Origin: Sambucus nigra
Lineage: Eukaryota; Streptophyta; Magnoliopsida; Dipsacales; Adoxaceae
Direction of reading: 5' to 3'
Length of the DNA stretch: 64,000 nucleotides
NCBI GenBank assembly: GCA_949130495.1
Contig: OX422221.1
Span: 149,753,405 to 149,817,404, forward strand
Shown: in pieces, positions 1 through 12,907 of the stretch
Numbering within the stretch: the stretch's first letter is position 1
Layout: every line of letters starts with the position of its first letter
Program-made: the position numbers and the translations under genes
The notes under the pieces: generated by a model
The model's database searches: none
Told to the model about the DNA's origin: nothing
What the model saw: only the letters and a program-made list of their open reading frames with translations

Positions 1-3000
1 AGGTGTTGGCGCCTCTCACGGGGTTGTTTTGGGTTTTGGCCCTCTAACACAATGTTTTTTAGCATAAGTCTAGATACTATCAAGTTGTCATTATATTCTC
101 AAATGGGTGTCTCATGACCATGCATTCAGTTCGTACGAGTTTCATTGGTTCCATGTGAGGTGTTGGTGCCTCTCCCGAGACTCTTTGGGGGATTTTTTAG
201 GGTTTCACCCTCTAACGCTATCTTTTTAAGCCTAAGTCTAGATATTTTCAAATTATCATTATATCCTCAAACTGGGAGTTCTGTGGCCAAGCGATCAGTT
301 TCTACGAGTTACATTGGTCCCGTGCGAGGTGTTGGTGCCTCTCACGGGGCCGTTTAGTGGTTGTTTTGGGGTTTTGCCCTCTAACGCCATGTTTTTAAAC
401 CTAATTCTATATATTTTCAAATTATCATTGTATCCTCAAACTGAGAGTCCAGTGACTACGCGGTCAGGCCCTACGAGTTACAATGGTCCCGTGAGTCTCA
501 CGGAGCCATTTAGGGGCTATTTTGTGGTTTCGCCCTCTAAAGCCATGTTTTTAATCCTAAGTCTAGAGGTTTTCAAATTATCATCGTATTTTTAAATCGT
601 AAGTCCCGTGACCACAAGGTCACTTCTTACGCGTTACATTGATCCCATACGAGGTGTTGGAGCCTCTTAGAGGGCCGTTTGAGTGCTATTTTGGGGTTTT
701 GGTGCTCTAAAATAATGTTTTTAGCCTAAGTCTAGATATTTTCAAATTATCATTGTATTCTCAAATCGGGAGTCCCGTGGCCACATGGTCAGTTGCTACA
801 ATTTTCATTGGTTCCATGCGAGGTGTCGCGACCTCTTACAGGCCGTTTGGGGGATATATTGGGATTTCGCCCTCTAATACCATATTTTTAATCCTAACTC
901 TTGATATTTTAAAATTATTGTCGTATTCTCAAACTGAGATTTCCGTGTCCTCGCAGTCAGTTCCTACGAGTTATATTGGTCCCGTGCAAGGTGTTGGTGC
1001 CTCTCACGAGGCTGTTTAGGGAATGTTTTTGGGTTTCTCCCTCTAATGCCATATTTTTAAGCCTAAGTCTAGATATTTTCAAATTATATTTATATTCTCA
1101 AATCGAGAGTCTCGTGACCACATGGTCAATTCCTATAAGTTACATTGGTCCCATGCGAGGTGTTGGTGCCTCTCACGAGGTCGTTTGGGGGATTTTTCGG
1201 GGTTTCACCCTCTAATTCTAGGTTTTTAAGACTAAGTCTACTATTTTTAAATTATCACCGCACTCTTAAACTGAGAGTCCTGTCACCACGTGGCCAGTTC
1301 AAACGAGTTAGATTGGTCCCGTGCGGGGTTTTGGTGCTTCTCACGAGTCCGTTTAGGGGATGTTTTGGGGTTTCTACCTATAACGCCATGTTTTAAGCCT
1401 TGGTACACTTTTTTTCAAAATAGCTTTGTGTTCTTAAACAAGGAGTCCTGTGACCACGCGATCAGTTCCTACGAGTTACATTGGTCCCGTACGAGATTTT
1501 AGTGCCTTTAACGGGGTTGTTTAGGCGCTATTTTGGGGTTTCACACTCTAATGCCTTTTTTTATCTTTAAGTCCAGATATTTTCAAATTATTGTCGTATT
1601 CTAAAATTAGGAGTCTCATGACCACAGGATCAGTTCCTACGAGTTATATTGGTCCCTTGCGAACTGTTAGTGCCCCCATTGAGACGTTTGTTGGCTGTTT
1701 TAAGTTTTGGCCCTCTAACACAATATTTTTTAGCCTAAGTCTAGATTTTGTCAAATTATCATCGTATTCACAAACCGGGAGTCCCGTGACCACAAAGTCT
1801 GGTCCAACGAGTTACGTTGGTCCCATGCGAGGTGTTGGTGCCTCTCACGGGGCCGTTTGGGGGCTATTTTGTGGTTTTTCCCTATAATGCTAGGTTTTTA
1901 ATCCTAATTCAAGATATTTTATCATTATCATCATATTCTTGAATTAAGAGTCTAGTGATCATGTGGTCAGTTCTTATAATTTACCCTGGTCCTATGCGAG
2001 GTTTTAGTGCCACTCGAGAGGCCGTTTGGGGGTTGTTTTGAGGTTTTTCCCATTAACGCCATGTTTTTAAGCTTAAGTCAAGATATTTTTAAATTATCAT
2101 CGTATTCTCAAATCAGGAGTCCCATGACCATGCGGCGAGTTCCTACGAGTTACATTGGCCTCCTGCGAGGTGTTGGTTCCTCTCACGGGGCCGTTTGGGT
2201 GTTGTTTCGGAGTTTCGCCCTTTAATGCCATATTTTTAAGCCTGAATCTAGATATTTACAAATTATCATTGTATTCTCAAATCAGAAGTCCCATGACCAA
2301 ACAGTTAGTTCTTATGAGTTACATTGATCCCATCGAGGTGTTGGAGCCTCTCATCGGGCAGTTTGAAGGTTATTTTGGGTTTTGGTTATGTAACGCAATT
2401 TTTTTGGCATAAATCTAGAAATTTCCAAATTATCATTGTATTCTTAATCCGGTAGTTTCATGACCACACGGTCAGTTCCTACGAGTTACGTTGGTCCTCT
2501 GTGAGGTGTCCGTGCCTCTCACGGGTTCATTTGGGGGATGTTTCAGGATTTTGCCCTCTAACACCATGTTTGTAATTCTAAGTCTAGTTATTTTCAAATT
2601 AACATTGTATTCTTAAATTGAGAGTCCCATGACCACGCGGTCAGTTCTTACGAGTTACACTGGTCCCGTGTGAGGTGTTGGTGCCTCTCACTAGTCCGTT
2701 TAGGGGCTGTTTCGTGGTTTCTCCCTCTAACGCCATGTTTATCTGCCTGAGTCTAGATATTTTGAAATTATCATCATATTCTCAAACCTGGATTCCCATG
2801 ATCACGTCTCAGTTCCTACGAGTTACACTGGTCCCGTGCAAGGTGTTATTTCCTCTCACGTGGCCTTTTGGGGGCTCTTTCGGGGTATCGCCCTCTAATG
2901 CCATGTTTTTAAGCCTAAGTCTAAATATTTTCATATTATCATCGTATTCTAAAATTGAGATTCCTATGACCATTTCATAAGTTCCTACGAGTTACATTGG

Positions 3001-3175
3001 TCCCGTACGATGTGTTAGTGATACTCACGAGTGGTTTGGGGGTTGTTTCATAGTTTCATCCTCTATTATCAAACCACGAGTCCCGTGACCTTGCGGTTAG
3101 TTCCTACAAATTACATTGGTCCCTTGAGAGGTATTAGTTCCACTCAAGGGGCCATTTTGGGGTTGTTCCGGGGTT
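1..3175. repeat. 168-169 bp satellite array A1
   Basis: Head-to-tail monomers of 168-169 bp. The anchor motif gaggtgttggtgcc recurs at about 157, 326, 651, 820, 988, 1157, 1325, 1493, 1661, 1829, 1998, 2167 and 2335. Each monomer carries, in order, the anchor, a G-rich stretch (cgtttgggggctgttttggg), the block ctctaacgccatgtttttaa, the block tctagatattttcaaattat, and a short dyad tgaccacgcggtca. Monomers differ by scattered substitutions and small indels, and one near 490 lacks the anchor. The array runs off the left edge and ends where the first 1-kb block begins. Open frames here are one to two monomers long and repeat the same peptide, so they are not genes. Confidence 0.93.
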
Positions 3176-4206
3176 TCCATAAGGGAATATTTTATATTGT
3201 TTATTTATCAATTGAGTATGTGGTATACCGCTATGAACGTCGAAAAATGTTGAAGATCACATATACAAGAAGGCAGATCCAAATATTAAGTTTTCTGCAA
3301 CATTCAAGCCTTCACAAGTTTAACTTTGGCAAGGCTGGGTTTTAAGTCCTTAATAATTCACTTAGAGTGTTGGGATATTTTTCATCAAATATTTTCTAAG
3401 TGTTAGAGCGGAGTTTTTAAGTTTTTCATCAAAAATATTTTTCTAAGCGCAAAGGAAAATTTTCATAAATAAAAAATGGTTTTATTTTTCACGCTGGCGC
3501 GTTCAAACGACGGTGGTTGTTGTTCAAGCGACAAGCCTTGTCACTCGAAGCTCGTTTGAGTGAGAGCCCTTTTTTGTTCTAGCGATGCGCTGCCTTAAAT
3601 TTTTTATAAATTGGCTTTTCCAACTATGTTTTTAATAAGAAGACCTATGAATTTAAACATAGATAAAATTGTTTGGGAAAAATTCTTTGTACTCTCACTT
3701 TTAGAGTTTTAAACCTTTTTGTTTTTAATTCACAAGATCCCAATAGTTTGTGTGAATTTTTTGGAACCCAAGAACACTTCTTGTGTCAAGTTTCTCTTGT
3801 AGAGACGATCTCTACTAAAGATCTAGGCACTCTTGAGGAGAGTACTAGGCTGAAGACGACTACGTGTCAATAGGGAGAGATTGTGGCCATTTCTGGGTTG
3901 AAATGGAGTTGAGGTTCTGGCTAACTCGATACTTTGTGCCTATGTAGGTTTTCTGAGGTAAAATTATTATAGATTTTTATTGTTCTTGTAAATTGCGATC
4001 TAATTCATAGTGAAATAAACGGTTTGGGCCTTCGGGGATTTTTCCCGAAATCTATGAGTTAGCGTATTTGTGTTTATGATAGTTTGACACACACACACAC
4101 ATAGTTGTATGTTTAGGGTCTGAATTAACTTAGTTTAAAACTTAACTCAAATTAAATAAGTTTGTGGTCGGAATTTGCGAATTTAGTTTGTATCAGTATC
4201 GCACAC
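3176..4206. repeat. Inter-array block S1 (~1.03 kb), most divergent copy
   Basis: Non-monomer sequence that replaces the satellite for ~1 kb. It begins just after a monomer's G-rich stretch and ends where ctctaacgccatg-type sequence resumes. It is homologous along its length to S2, S3 and S4: shared landmarks are gttttaagtccttaataatt, a run of gttcgagcga-like motifs, agaagacctgcgattt, and a tail of gatagtttgacac then CA repeats. S1 differs more than the others and lacks the post-block monomer deletion the other three share. No long reading frame or known domain was recognised. The order of a TATA-like tctataaattt, a transcribed-looking stretch and a cggggatttttcc segment resembles an LTR, but this is only an inference. 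Confidence 0.85.
4087..4103. repeat. (AC)n microsatellite
   Basis: About eight AC dinucleotides at the tail of block S1. The matching place in S2-S4 has an interrupted form (acacacg...acacacgtag), so the pure run is specific to S1. Confidence 0.8.
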
Positions 4207-7200
4207 GTCGCATTTCTAACGCCATGTTTTTTTATCTTACGTCAAGATATTTTCAAATTATCATCGCATTATCAAACTAGGAGTCCCATGATCACGCGGT
4301 TCGTTCCTACGAGTTACATTCATCATGTGCGAGGTGTTGGGGCCTCTGGCGGGGCTGTTTGGGAGCTATTTTGGGGTTTCTCCCTCTGACGTAATGTTTT
4401 TAAGCCTAAGTCAGGATTGTTCCATATTATCGTCATACTCTCAAACCAAGAGTGATGTGACCACGCGATTAATTCCTACGAGTTACATTGGTCCAGTGCG
4501 AGGTGTTAGTGCCACTCATGAGGCTATTAGGGTTTTTTTCGGGGTCTCTCCCTCTAACGCTATATTTTTAAGCCAAATTTAGATATTTTCAAGTGATCAT
4601 CGTAATCTCAAACAGGGAGTCTCGTGACCACACGGTCAGTTACTACGAGTTACATTAGTTCAATGAGAGTTGTTTGTGCCTCTCATCGGGCCATTTGGGG
4701 GTTGTTTCATGGTTTCTCCCTCTAACACCATGTTTTTAAGCCTAAGTCTAGATATTTCGAAATTATCATCATATTTTGAAATTTGGAGTCCTGTGACCAC
4801 ATGATCGGTTCCTTTTGAGTTACATTGGTCCCGTGTGAGGTGTTGGCGCCTCTTACGGAGCGGTTGTTTTGGGGTTCCCCCTCAAACACCATCTTTTTAA
4901 GCCTAAGTCTAGATATTTTCAAATTATCATCATATTCTAAAACCCGGAGTCCCATGACCATGCGATCATTTCCTTTGTTCCTCTCACGGGGCCATTTAGG
5001 GTCTGTTTTGGGGTTTGACCCTCTAACGCCATGTTTTTAAACATAACTATTAATATTTTCAAATTATCATCAATCCTGAAACTGAGAGTCCTATGACCAC
5101 GTGGTCAGGTCCTACGAGTTACATTGGTCCCATGAGAGGTGTCGGTGCCTCTCACGGGGATGTTCGGGGGACTGTTTTGTGGTTTCTCCCTCTAAAGCCA
5201 CATTATTAAGTCTAAGTATAGATATTTTCAAATTATCATTTTATCCTCAAATCGGGAGTCCCATGACCACACGATCAGTTGCTATAAGTTACATTGGTCC
5301 CGTACGAGGTGTTTGTGCCTCTCACGAAGCCGTTTGGGGGCGGTTTTGAGGTTTCACCCTCTAACGCCATGATTTTAACTCTAAGTCTAGAAATTTTAAA
5401 ATTATCATTGTATTCTCAAATCAGGAGACCTGTGATCCCGCACTCATTTCCAACGAGTTATACTAGTCCCGTGCAAGGTGTATGATCCTCTCACAGAGCA
5501 GCTTAGGGGTTATTTTGGGTTTTGGCCTTCTAACGCAATGTCATTTTAGACTAATTCTAGATATTTTTAAACTATCATTGTATTCTCAAATCGAGAGTCC
5601 CGTGACCACGCGGTCAGTTCCTACGAGTTACATTGGTTCGGTGCGAGGTGTGGGTGCCTCTCAAGGGGCCTTTTGGGAGATGTTTTGGGGCTCCTCCCTC
5701 TAACACCAGGTGTTTAAATCTAAACCGAAATATTTTTAAAATATCACCATATTCTCAAATCGGGAGTCCCGTGACCATGTGATCAGTTCCTATGAGTTAT
5801 ATTGGTCCCTTTCGAGGTGTTGGTGCCTCTCACGGGCCCGTTTGGGGGTTGCTTCGGGTTTTGTCCCTCTCACGAGACTTCATATTTTCAAATTATCATC
5901 GTATTCTCAAATTGGGAGTCCCGTGACCATGTGGTCTATTCTAATGAGTTACATTGGTACTATGCGAGGTGTTGGTGCTTCTCACGGGGCCGATTTGCGG
6001 AAGTTTTGGGGTTTCGACCTCTAATGCCATGTTTTTAAGCTTATGTATGGATATTTTCAAATTATCATCATATTCTAAAATCATATGTCCCATCACTATG
6101 CTGTCAATTCCTACGAGTTGCATTGATCCCATACGAGGTGTTTGTGCCTTTCACGAGGCCTTTTGGGGGCTGTTTTGGGGTTTTGTCCTCTAACGCCATG
6201 TTTTTAAATATACACCTAGATATTTTCAAATTATTATCCTATTCTCAAACCGAGAGTACCATGACAAAGCGGTTAGTTCCTACGAGTTACATTAGACCCG
6301 TGCGAGGTGTTGGTGCCTCTCAGGGAGCCGTTTAGGGGTTGTTTTGGGGTTTCTCCCCTTAACAAAAGATTTTTAAGCCTATGTCTAGATATTTTGAAAT
6401 TATCATCATATTTTCAAATTGGGAATCCCGTTACCATGCCGTCAGTTCTTACAAACATTGATCCCATGTGAGATGTTGGAGCCTCTCGTAGGGCCTTTTG
6501 CACAATATTTCGAGTTTTGTCACTCCAACGCAATGTTTTTTAGCGTAAGTCTAGATGTTTACAAATTATCATCTTATTCTCAAATTAGGAGACCCATGAC
6601 CACATATCAGTTCCTACAAGGTACATTGGTCATGTGCGAGGTGCTAGTTCCTCTCATAGGGCCGTTTGGGAGTCGTATTGGGGTTTCACCCTCTAACGCC
6701 CTATTTTTAGGCATAAGTCTAGATATTTCAAAATTGTGGTTGTATTTTCTAACCAGGAGTCTCGTGACCAGGCAGTTAGTTTCTACGAGTTACATTGGTC
6801 CCGTATGAAGTGTTGGTGCCACTCACGAGGTTATTTGTGGGTTGTTTTGGGATTTTATCATCTAATACATGTTTTTAAGCCAAAGTCGGGATATTTTCAT
6901 ATTATCGTCATATTCTTAAATCGAGAGTCTCGTGACCACGCAATCTGTTCATATGAGTTACATTGGCCCCATGTGAGGTGTTGGTGCCACTCACGAGGCT
7001 GTTTGGGGGTGATTTTGGGGTTTCGCCCTCTAAAGACATGTTTTTAAGCCTAAGTCGGGATATTTTCAAATTATTATCGTAATCTTAAATCAGGACTCCC
7101 GTGACCACATGATTAGTTCCTACAAGCAACATTTGTCTTGTGCGAGGTATCGGTGGCACTCATGAGGCTACTTGAGAGTTATTTTAGTCTTTACCCCTCT

Positions 7201-10200
7201 AACGCTATATTTTTAATCCTAAGCCTAGATATTTTCAAATTATCATCGTATTCTCAAATTGGGAGTACCTTGACCACGTGGTCAGTTACAACGAATTACA
7301 TTGGTCCCATGCGAGGTGTTATTGCCCCTCACGAGGCCATTTGGGGTTATTGCGGGGTTACTCCCTCAAACGCCATGTTTTCAATCCTAGGTCGGGATAT
7401 TTTCAAATTACCATCGTATTCTAAAACTGAGAGTCCCATGATCACGTGGTCAGTTCCTAAGAGTTACAGTGGTCCCGTGCGGGGTGTTGATGCCTCTCAT
7501 AGGGCTGTTTGGGAGTTGTTTCGAGGTTTCCCCCTTTAATCCCATGTTATTAAGCCTATATCTAGATATTTTTAAATTATCATCATATTCTTAAAATAGG
7601 AGTCTCGTGACCACGTGGTTAGTTCCTACGAGTTACATTAGTCTGGTGCGAGGTGTTGATGCCCCTCACGAGGTCTTTTGGGGGTTGTTTCGGGGGTTTT
7701 CCCTCTAAATTCATGTTTTTTTTTTATCTCAAGTTGAGATATTTTCACATTATCATCATATCCTGAAATCTGGAGTTCATTGACCCCATGATCAGTTCCT
7801 ATGAGTTACATAGGTCCCGTGCGAGGTGTCCGTGCCTCTCACGAGGACGTTTGGGGGCTATTTTTTAGGTTTTTTCCACTAACGCCTTGGTTTAAAGCCT
7901 AAGTCTAAATATTTTAAAGTTATAACTCTATTCTTAAATCATGAGTCATTTGACCACAGGGTCATTTCCTACGAGTTATATTAGTTCCATGCAAGGTGTT
8001 GGTTCATCTCACGGGGCCGTTTAGGGGCTATTTTGGGTTTTTTCCCTCTAACATAACGTTTTTTAGCCTAACTCTAGATATTTTAAAGTTTTCATCGCAT
8101 TCTCAAATGGGTATCTCGTGACCACACGTTCAGTTCCTACGAGTTACATTGGTCCCATGTGAGGTGTTGGTTCCTCTCACGGGGTCATTTGGGGGCTGTT
8201 TTGGGGGTTTTCCCTCTAAATCCATGTCTTATAACCCAATTCTAGATATTTTAAAATTATGGTTGGATCCTCAAGCCGAGAGTCCAGTGACCCCGCTGTC
8301 AGGTCCTACGAGTTACAACGGCCTCGGGAGAGGTGTTGGTAAGTCTCACGGGGCTATTTAGGGGCTTTTTCATGGTTTCGCCCTCTAAAGCCATGTTTTA
8401 AGTATAAGTCTATATATTTTCAAATTATCACTACATTCTCAAATCGTAAGTCTCGTGACCACAAGGTAATTCCTTACAAGTTACGTTAATCACGTACGAG
8501 GTGTCAGATCCCCTCATAGGGTCATTTGTCAATTATTTAAGGGTTTTGGCCCTCATATTATCATTGCATTCTTGAATCGAGAGTCCCATGACCGCACAGT
8601 CATTTCCTACTAGTTACATTGGTCCTGTGCTAGGTGTCGGTGCCTTTCACGAGGTGGTTTGGGGGCTTTTGGGGGGTTCCTAGGTCTAGATATTTTAAAA
8701 TTATTGTCATATTTTCAAATTAGGAGTCTGGTGACCACGCAGTCAGTTCCTACGAGCTACATTGGTCCTGTGCGAGGTGTTGGTGCCTCTCATGGAGTTA
8801 TTCGGGGAATGTTTCTAGGTTTCGCCTGCTAATGCCATGTTTTCAAGCCTAAGTCTAGATTTTTTCAAATTATATTCATATTGTCAAATAAGGAGTCCCA
8901 TGACCACGTGGTCAGTTCCTACGAGTTACATTAGTCCCAAGCGAGGTGTTGATGCCTCTCAGAGGGTCGTTTCGGGGCTCTTTTGGGGTTTCGCCCTTGA
9001 ATGCCATGTTTTGAGACTAAGTCCATATATTTTGAAATTATCATCGTATTCTCAAACTGGGAGTACCGTCACCACGTGGTTAGTTTCTATGAGTCATATT
9101 GGTCCTCTACGAGGTGTTGGTACCTCTCACGGGGCCGTTTGGGGCTCTTTTGGGTTTTGAGCCTTTAATATATTTTCAAATCAAGATAGTATTCACAAAT
9201 CGGGAGTCCCGTGACCACGTGGTCAGTTCGTACGAGTTACATTAGTCCCCTGCGAGGTGTTGGTGCTACTCACGAGGCCATTTGGGGGTTGTTTCGTGGT
9301 TTCGTCCTCAAATTCCAGGTTTTAAAGCCTAAGTCAAGATATATTATAAATTATCACCGTGTACTCAAATTGGGAGTCTCGTGACCACGCAGTTAGTTTC
9401 TGTGAGTTACATTGGTCCCTTCCGCGGTGTTGATGCCTCTCACGGGGCTATTTTGGGTTTTGGCTCCCTAACGCATTATTTTTTAGCTATATATTTTCAA
9501 ATTATCATCGTGTTATATAATCGGGATTCCCACGACCATGGGGTCATGCGATGAGTCCATGCGATGTGTTGGCGCATCTCACGGGGCCGTTTGGGGGCTG
9601 TTTCGGGATTTTGCCCTCTAACGCCATGTTTGTAAGACAATGTCTAGATATATTTAAATTATCATCGTATTCTTAAATTGTAAGTACCATTACCATGGGA
9701 TTAGGTCCAACGAGTTACATTGGTCCCGTGTAGTGTGTTGGTGCCTCTCACGGGGACGTTTGGGGAATATTTTGAGGTTTTGTCCTCTAATGCCTAGTTT
9801 TTAAACCTAAGTCTAGATATTTTAAAATTATCATCGTGTTCTTAAATCGGGAGTTCCTGACCAGGCAGTTGGTTCCTATCCGTAACATTGGTCCTGTGCG
9901 AGGTGTTGGTGCCTCTCAAGGGTGCGCTGGTTTTTTTTTCGGGGTTTCGCCCTCTAACACCAAGTTTTAAAGCTTGAATCTACTTTTTTTCTAATTATCT
10001 TTGTGTTCTTAAACTGGGAGTCCCGTGACCAAGGGACCAGTTCCTACGAGTTACATTAGTCTCTTGCGAGGTGTTGGTGCCTCTAACGGGGTTGCTTAGG
10101 GGTTGTTAATGGGTTTCACCCCCTAATGCCATTTTTTAAGCTTAAGTTTAGATATTTTCAAATTATTATCGTGTTCCAAAATTGGGAGTCCCATGACCAC

Positions 10201-10725
10201 ACGTTCAGTTCCTAAGAGTTATATTGGTACCTTACAAGGTGTTGGTACCTCTCAAAAGGCCGTTTGGGGGTTGTTTTGGATTTTTGCCCTCTAACGCAAT
10301 GTTTTTAAGCCTATGGAAGATATTTTTAAATTATCATCGTATTCTCAAATCGGGAGTACTGCAACCACGCGGTCTATAACTACAAGTTACACTGTTCCCG
10401 TCCGATGTGTTGATGCCTCTCACGGAGCCATTTGGGGGTTGTTTCGGGGTTTCGCCTCTAATGCCATATTTTTAAGCCTAAGTCTAGATATTTTCTAATT
10501 TATCGGGAGTACCGTGACCAGGCGGTCAGTTCCTATAAGTTATAATGGTCACGTGCGAGATGTTAGTGCTACTCACGAGGTCGTTGGGGGTTATTTTGCG
10601 GTTTCATCCTCCGTTCTCAAATCGGGAGTTACGTGACCATGCGATCAGTTCCTACGAGTTACATTAGTCCCATTCGAGGTGTTTGTGCCACTCATGAGGC
10701 CGTTTGGGGGTTGTTTTAGGGTTTC
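4207..10725. repeat. 168-169 bp satellite array A2
   Basis: The longest uninterrupted array in the window, about 39 monomers of the same family as A1. Some monomers are shortened: for example around 8520-8560, 8670-8690, 9450-9490 and 10490-10505 the segment between the ctctaac block and the tattctcaaa block is partly missing. Monomers contain the tgacc-acgc-ggtca dyad with variable conservation. It ends at the second 1-kb block. Unlike A3-A5, it does not begin with the truncated 'tgccaaagtattctc' monomer. Confidence 0.92.
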
Positions 10726-11752
10726 TGTAAGGAAATATTTTATATTATTTGTTTACCAATTGAGTATGTCGTATACCACTACAAACGTCGAAGAATGTTC
10801 AAGAACACATATACATGAAGATGGATCTGAATATCAAGTTTTCTTCAATATTCATTTTAACTTTGGTAAGGTTGTGTTTTAAGTCCTTAATAATTCACTT
10901 GGAGTGTTGGGATATTTTTCATCAAATATTTTCTACGTGTTCGAGCCGAGTTTTTAAGTTTTTCGTCAAAAATATTTTTGTAAGTGCAGAGGCGAATTTT
11001 CAGAAAAAAAAAAAAATCGCGCTCGCTTGTTCGAGCAACAAGTGTTACCGTTCAAGCGATAAATCCATGTCGTGCGAAGCTCGTTTGAGCAAGATCCCTT
11101 TTTCGTTCGAGCGACACGTCGCCTTATATTTTCTATAAATTTTCTTTTCCAACTACGTTTTTAATAAGAAGACCTGCGATTTTGAACAACGATGAAACTT
11201 CTTTGTCATAATTCTTTATCTTCTCACTTTTAGGATTTTAAACCTTCTTGTTTTCAATTCAAAAGATCCCAATAGTTTGTGTGGATTGTTTTGGAACCTA
11301 AGAACACTTTGCGTTTCATGTTTTTTCTTGTAGAGAGGGTCTCTACTACTGTTCTAGGTGCTCTTGAGGGAAGTACTGCGCTGATGATGACTGCGTGTCA
11401 ATAAGGAGTAATTGTCGGCGTTCCTAGGCTAAATTGGAGCTGCGGTTCTGGATGACTCTAGGTTGTGTGTCTATGTAGCTTTGCCGAGGTAAACTTATTA
11501 CAGATTTTATTTTTCTTGTAAATTGCGATTTAATTCATAGTTAAATTAAAGGTTTTGCTCTTCGGGGATTTTTCCTCAAATCTATGATTTAGTATATTTG
11601 TGTTTATGATGGCTTGACACACGAACACACGTAGTTGTATGTTTTAGGGATGAATTAACTTAGTTTAAAAATTAATTCAAATTAAATAAGTTCGTGGTTG
11701 GAATATGCGAATTTAGTTTGAATCAGTATCGAACACGACACATCACTTTTTA
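10726..11752. repeat. Inter-array block S2 (~1.03 kb)
   Basis: Second copy of the ~1-kb non-monomer block. It includes a poly-A stretch near 10,998-11,012, a segment with repeated gttcgagc/gctcgtttgagc motifs (about 11,025-11,115), a TATA-like ttctataaatttt (about 11,130), and a tail ending atcactttttacagtttctcc. After the block the first monomer lacks the segment between ccgtgtttttttgc and tattctcaaa; S3 and S4 share exactly this junction. That shows the block and its flanking monomers were amplified together. No protein-coding capacity was seen. Confidence 0.88.
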
Positions 11753-12691
11753 CAGTTTCTCCATCTAACACCGTGTTTTTTTGCTAAAGTATTCTCAAAT
11801 CGGAAATCCCATAAACATGCGATTGGTTTGTACGAGAAACATTCATCTTATGTGTGTTGTTGGAGCCTCTAACGGGGCTGCTTGGGGCTACTTTTGGGTT
11901 TCTCCCTCTAACGTAATCTTTTTAAGACTAAGTCTAGATATTTTCAAATTATCATTGTATTCTCAAACTAGGAGTTTCGTGACCTCCCGATCAGTTCCTA
12001 CATGTTACATTGGTCCCCTGCGAGGTGTTGGTGCCTCTAACGGGGTCGTTTGAGGGCTGTTTTGTGGTTTCATCCTCTAATTCCATATTTTTATGCCTAA
12101 GTCTGGATATTTTCAAATTTTTGTCGTATTCTCAAATCGGGAGTCACTTGACCACACGGTCATTCAGGAAAGTTATATTGGTCCCTTGCGAGGTTTTGGT
12201 TCCTCTCACAGGGACGTTTGGGGACAATTTCGAGTTTCGGTCCTTTAGCACAATTATTTTTGGCCTCAGTATAGATTTTTCCAAATTAGCATCGTATTCT
12301 CAAATCCAGAGTCTCATCACCATGCGTTCAACTCCTATGGGTAACATTGGTCCCGTGCGAGGTGTTGTTGCCTCTCACGGGGCCATTTGGGATTTATTTC
12401 AGGGTTTCGCCCTCTAATGCCACGTTCTAAGATTGAGTCTAGGTACTTTCAAATTATCATCTTATTCTCAAATAGAGAGTCACGTGACCACGCAGTTAGT
12501 TCCTATGAGCTATATTTGTCCCGTGCGATATGTTGTTGCCTCTCACAAGGAAGTTTGGGGGTTGTTTCGAGGTTTGGCCATTTGGTGGCCGTTTGGTGGC
12601 CGTTTTGGGTTTTGGCACTCTAACGCAATGTTTTTAAGCATACGTGAAGATATTTTTAAATTTTCATCGTATTCTCAAACTGGGAGTCTTG
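11753..12691. repeat. Satellite array A3, left part, split by element 1
   Basis: Monomers following S2. They match monomer by monomer those following S3 and S4; shared diagnostic variants include acgagaaacattcatct, ggggctacttttgggtttct and cgtaatctttttaagacta. Near 12,571-12,602 the array jumps: gaggtttggcca is followed directly by an 11-bp duplicated tttggtggccg and then by sequence found ~0.8 kb further on in A4. Element 1 inserts after position 12,691. Confidence 0.9.
12687..12691. other. Target-site duplication of element 1 (left copy)
   Basis: The five bases tcttg precede TGTAACAACCC and recur at 52,881-52,885 immediately after ...GGTTGTCACA. The intact site is visible in the homologous monomer at about 55,965 (gggagtcttgtaacc), which supports a 5-bp duplication at an LTR-retrotransposon insertion. 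Confidence 0.92.
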
Positions 12692-12896
12692 TGTAACAAC
12701 CCAGGTTTTTGAGCGGCTATTTTATATTATTTAGCTTGATGGTAATTTTATAAAATAGGGGATGTTGGAGTACATATTATTTCCCGTGATATTAAGGGAT
12801 AATATTTACTACGTTTTGTCTATTTACCGTATGAGCAGGTAAATAGCATTATATTGTGTTTTATTGTGTCGTTATATATTAGACGCCGGCTATGAC

Positions 12897-12907
12897 CTAT
12901 ATATATG
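12897..12907 (+). promoter_or_regulatory. Candidate TATA box of element 1 5' LTR
   Basis: ctatatatatg lies about 200 bp into the LTR. The matching stretch of the 3' LTR is absent, being replaced by a short copy of neighbouring sequence at 19,202-19,228. The promoter role is inferred from composition only. Confidence 0.35.

Noticed and set aside
145..3345. Many plus-strand open frames with a recurring peptide (VPCEVLVPLTGPFGG... type)
   Set aside because: 168 bp is a multiple of three, so the satellite monomer stays open by chance for one to two repeats. Frames stop or shift constantly and have no start context or domain.
3031..3345. 104-residue frame running from satellite into block S1
   Set aside because: It crosses a repeat junction, is not kept in S2-S4 and has no recognisable domain.
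12692..12702. TGTAACAACCC/GGGTTGTCACA inverted ends as a DNA transposon
   Set aside because: LTR pair, primer site, polypurine tract and a 5-bp target duplication show an LTR retrotransposon.
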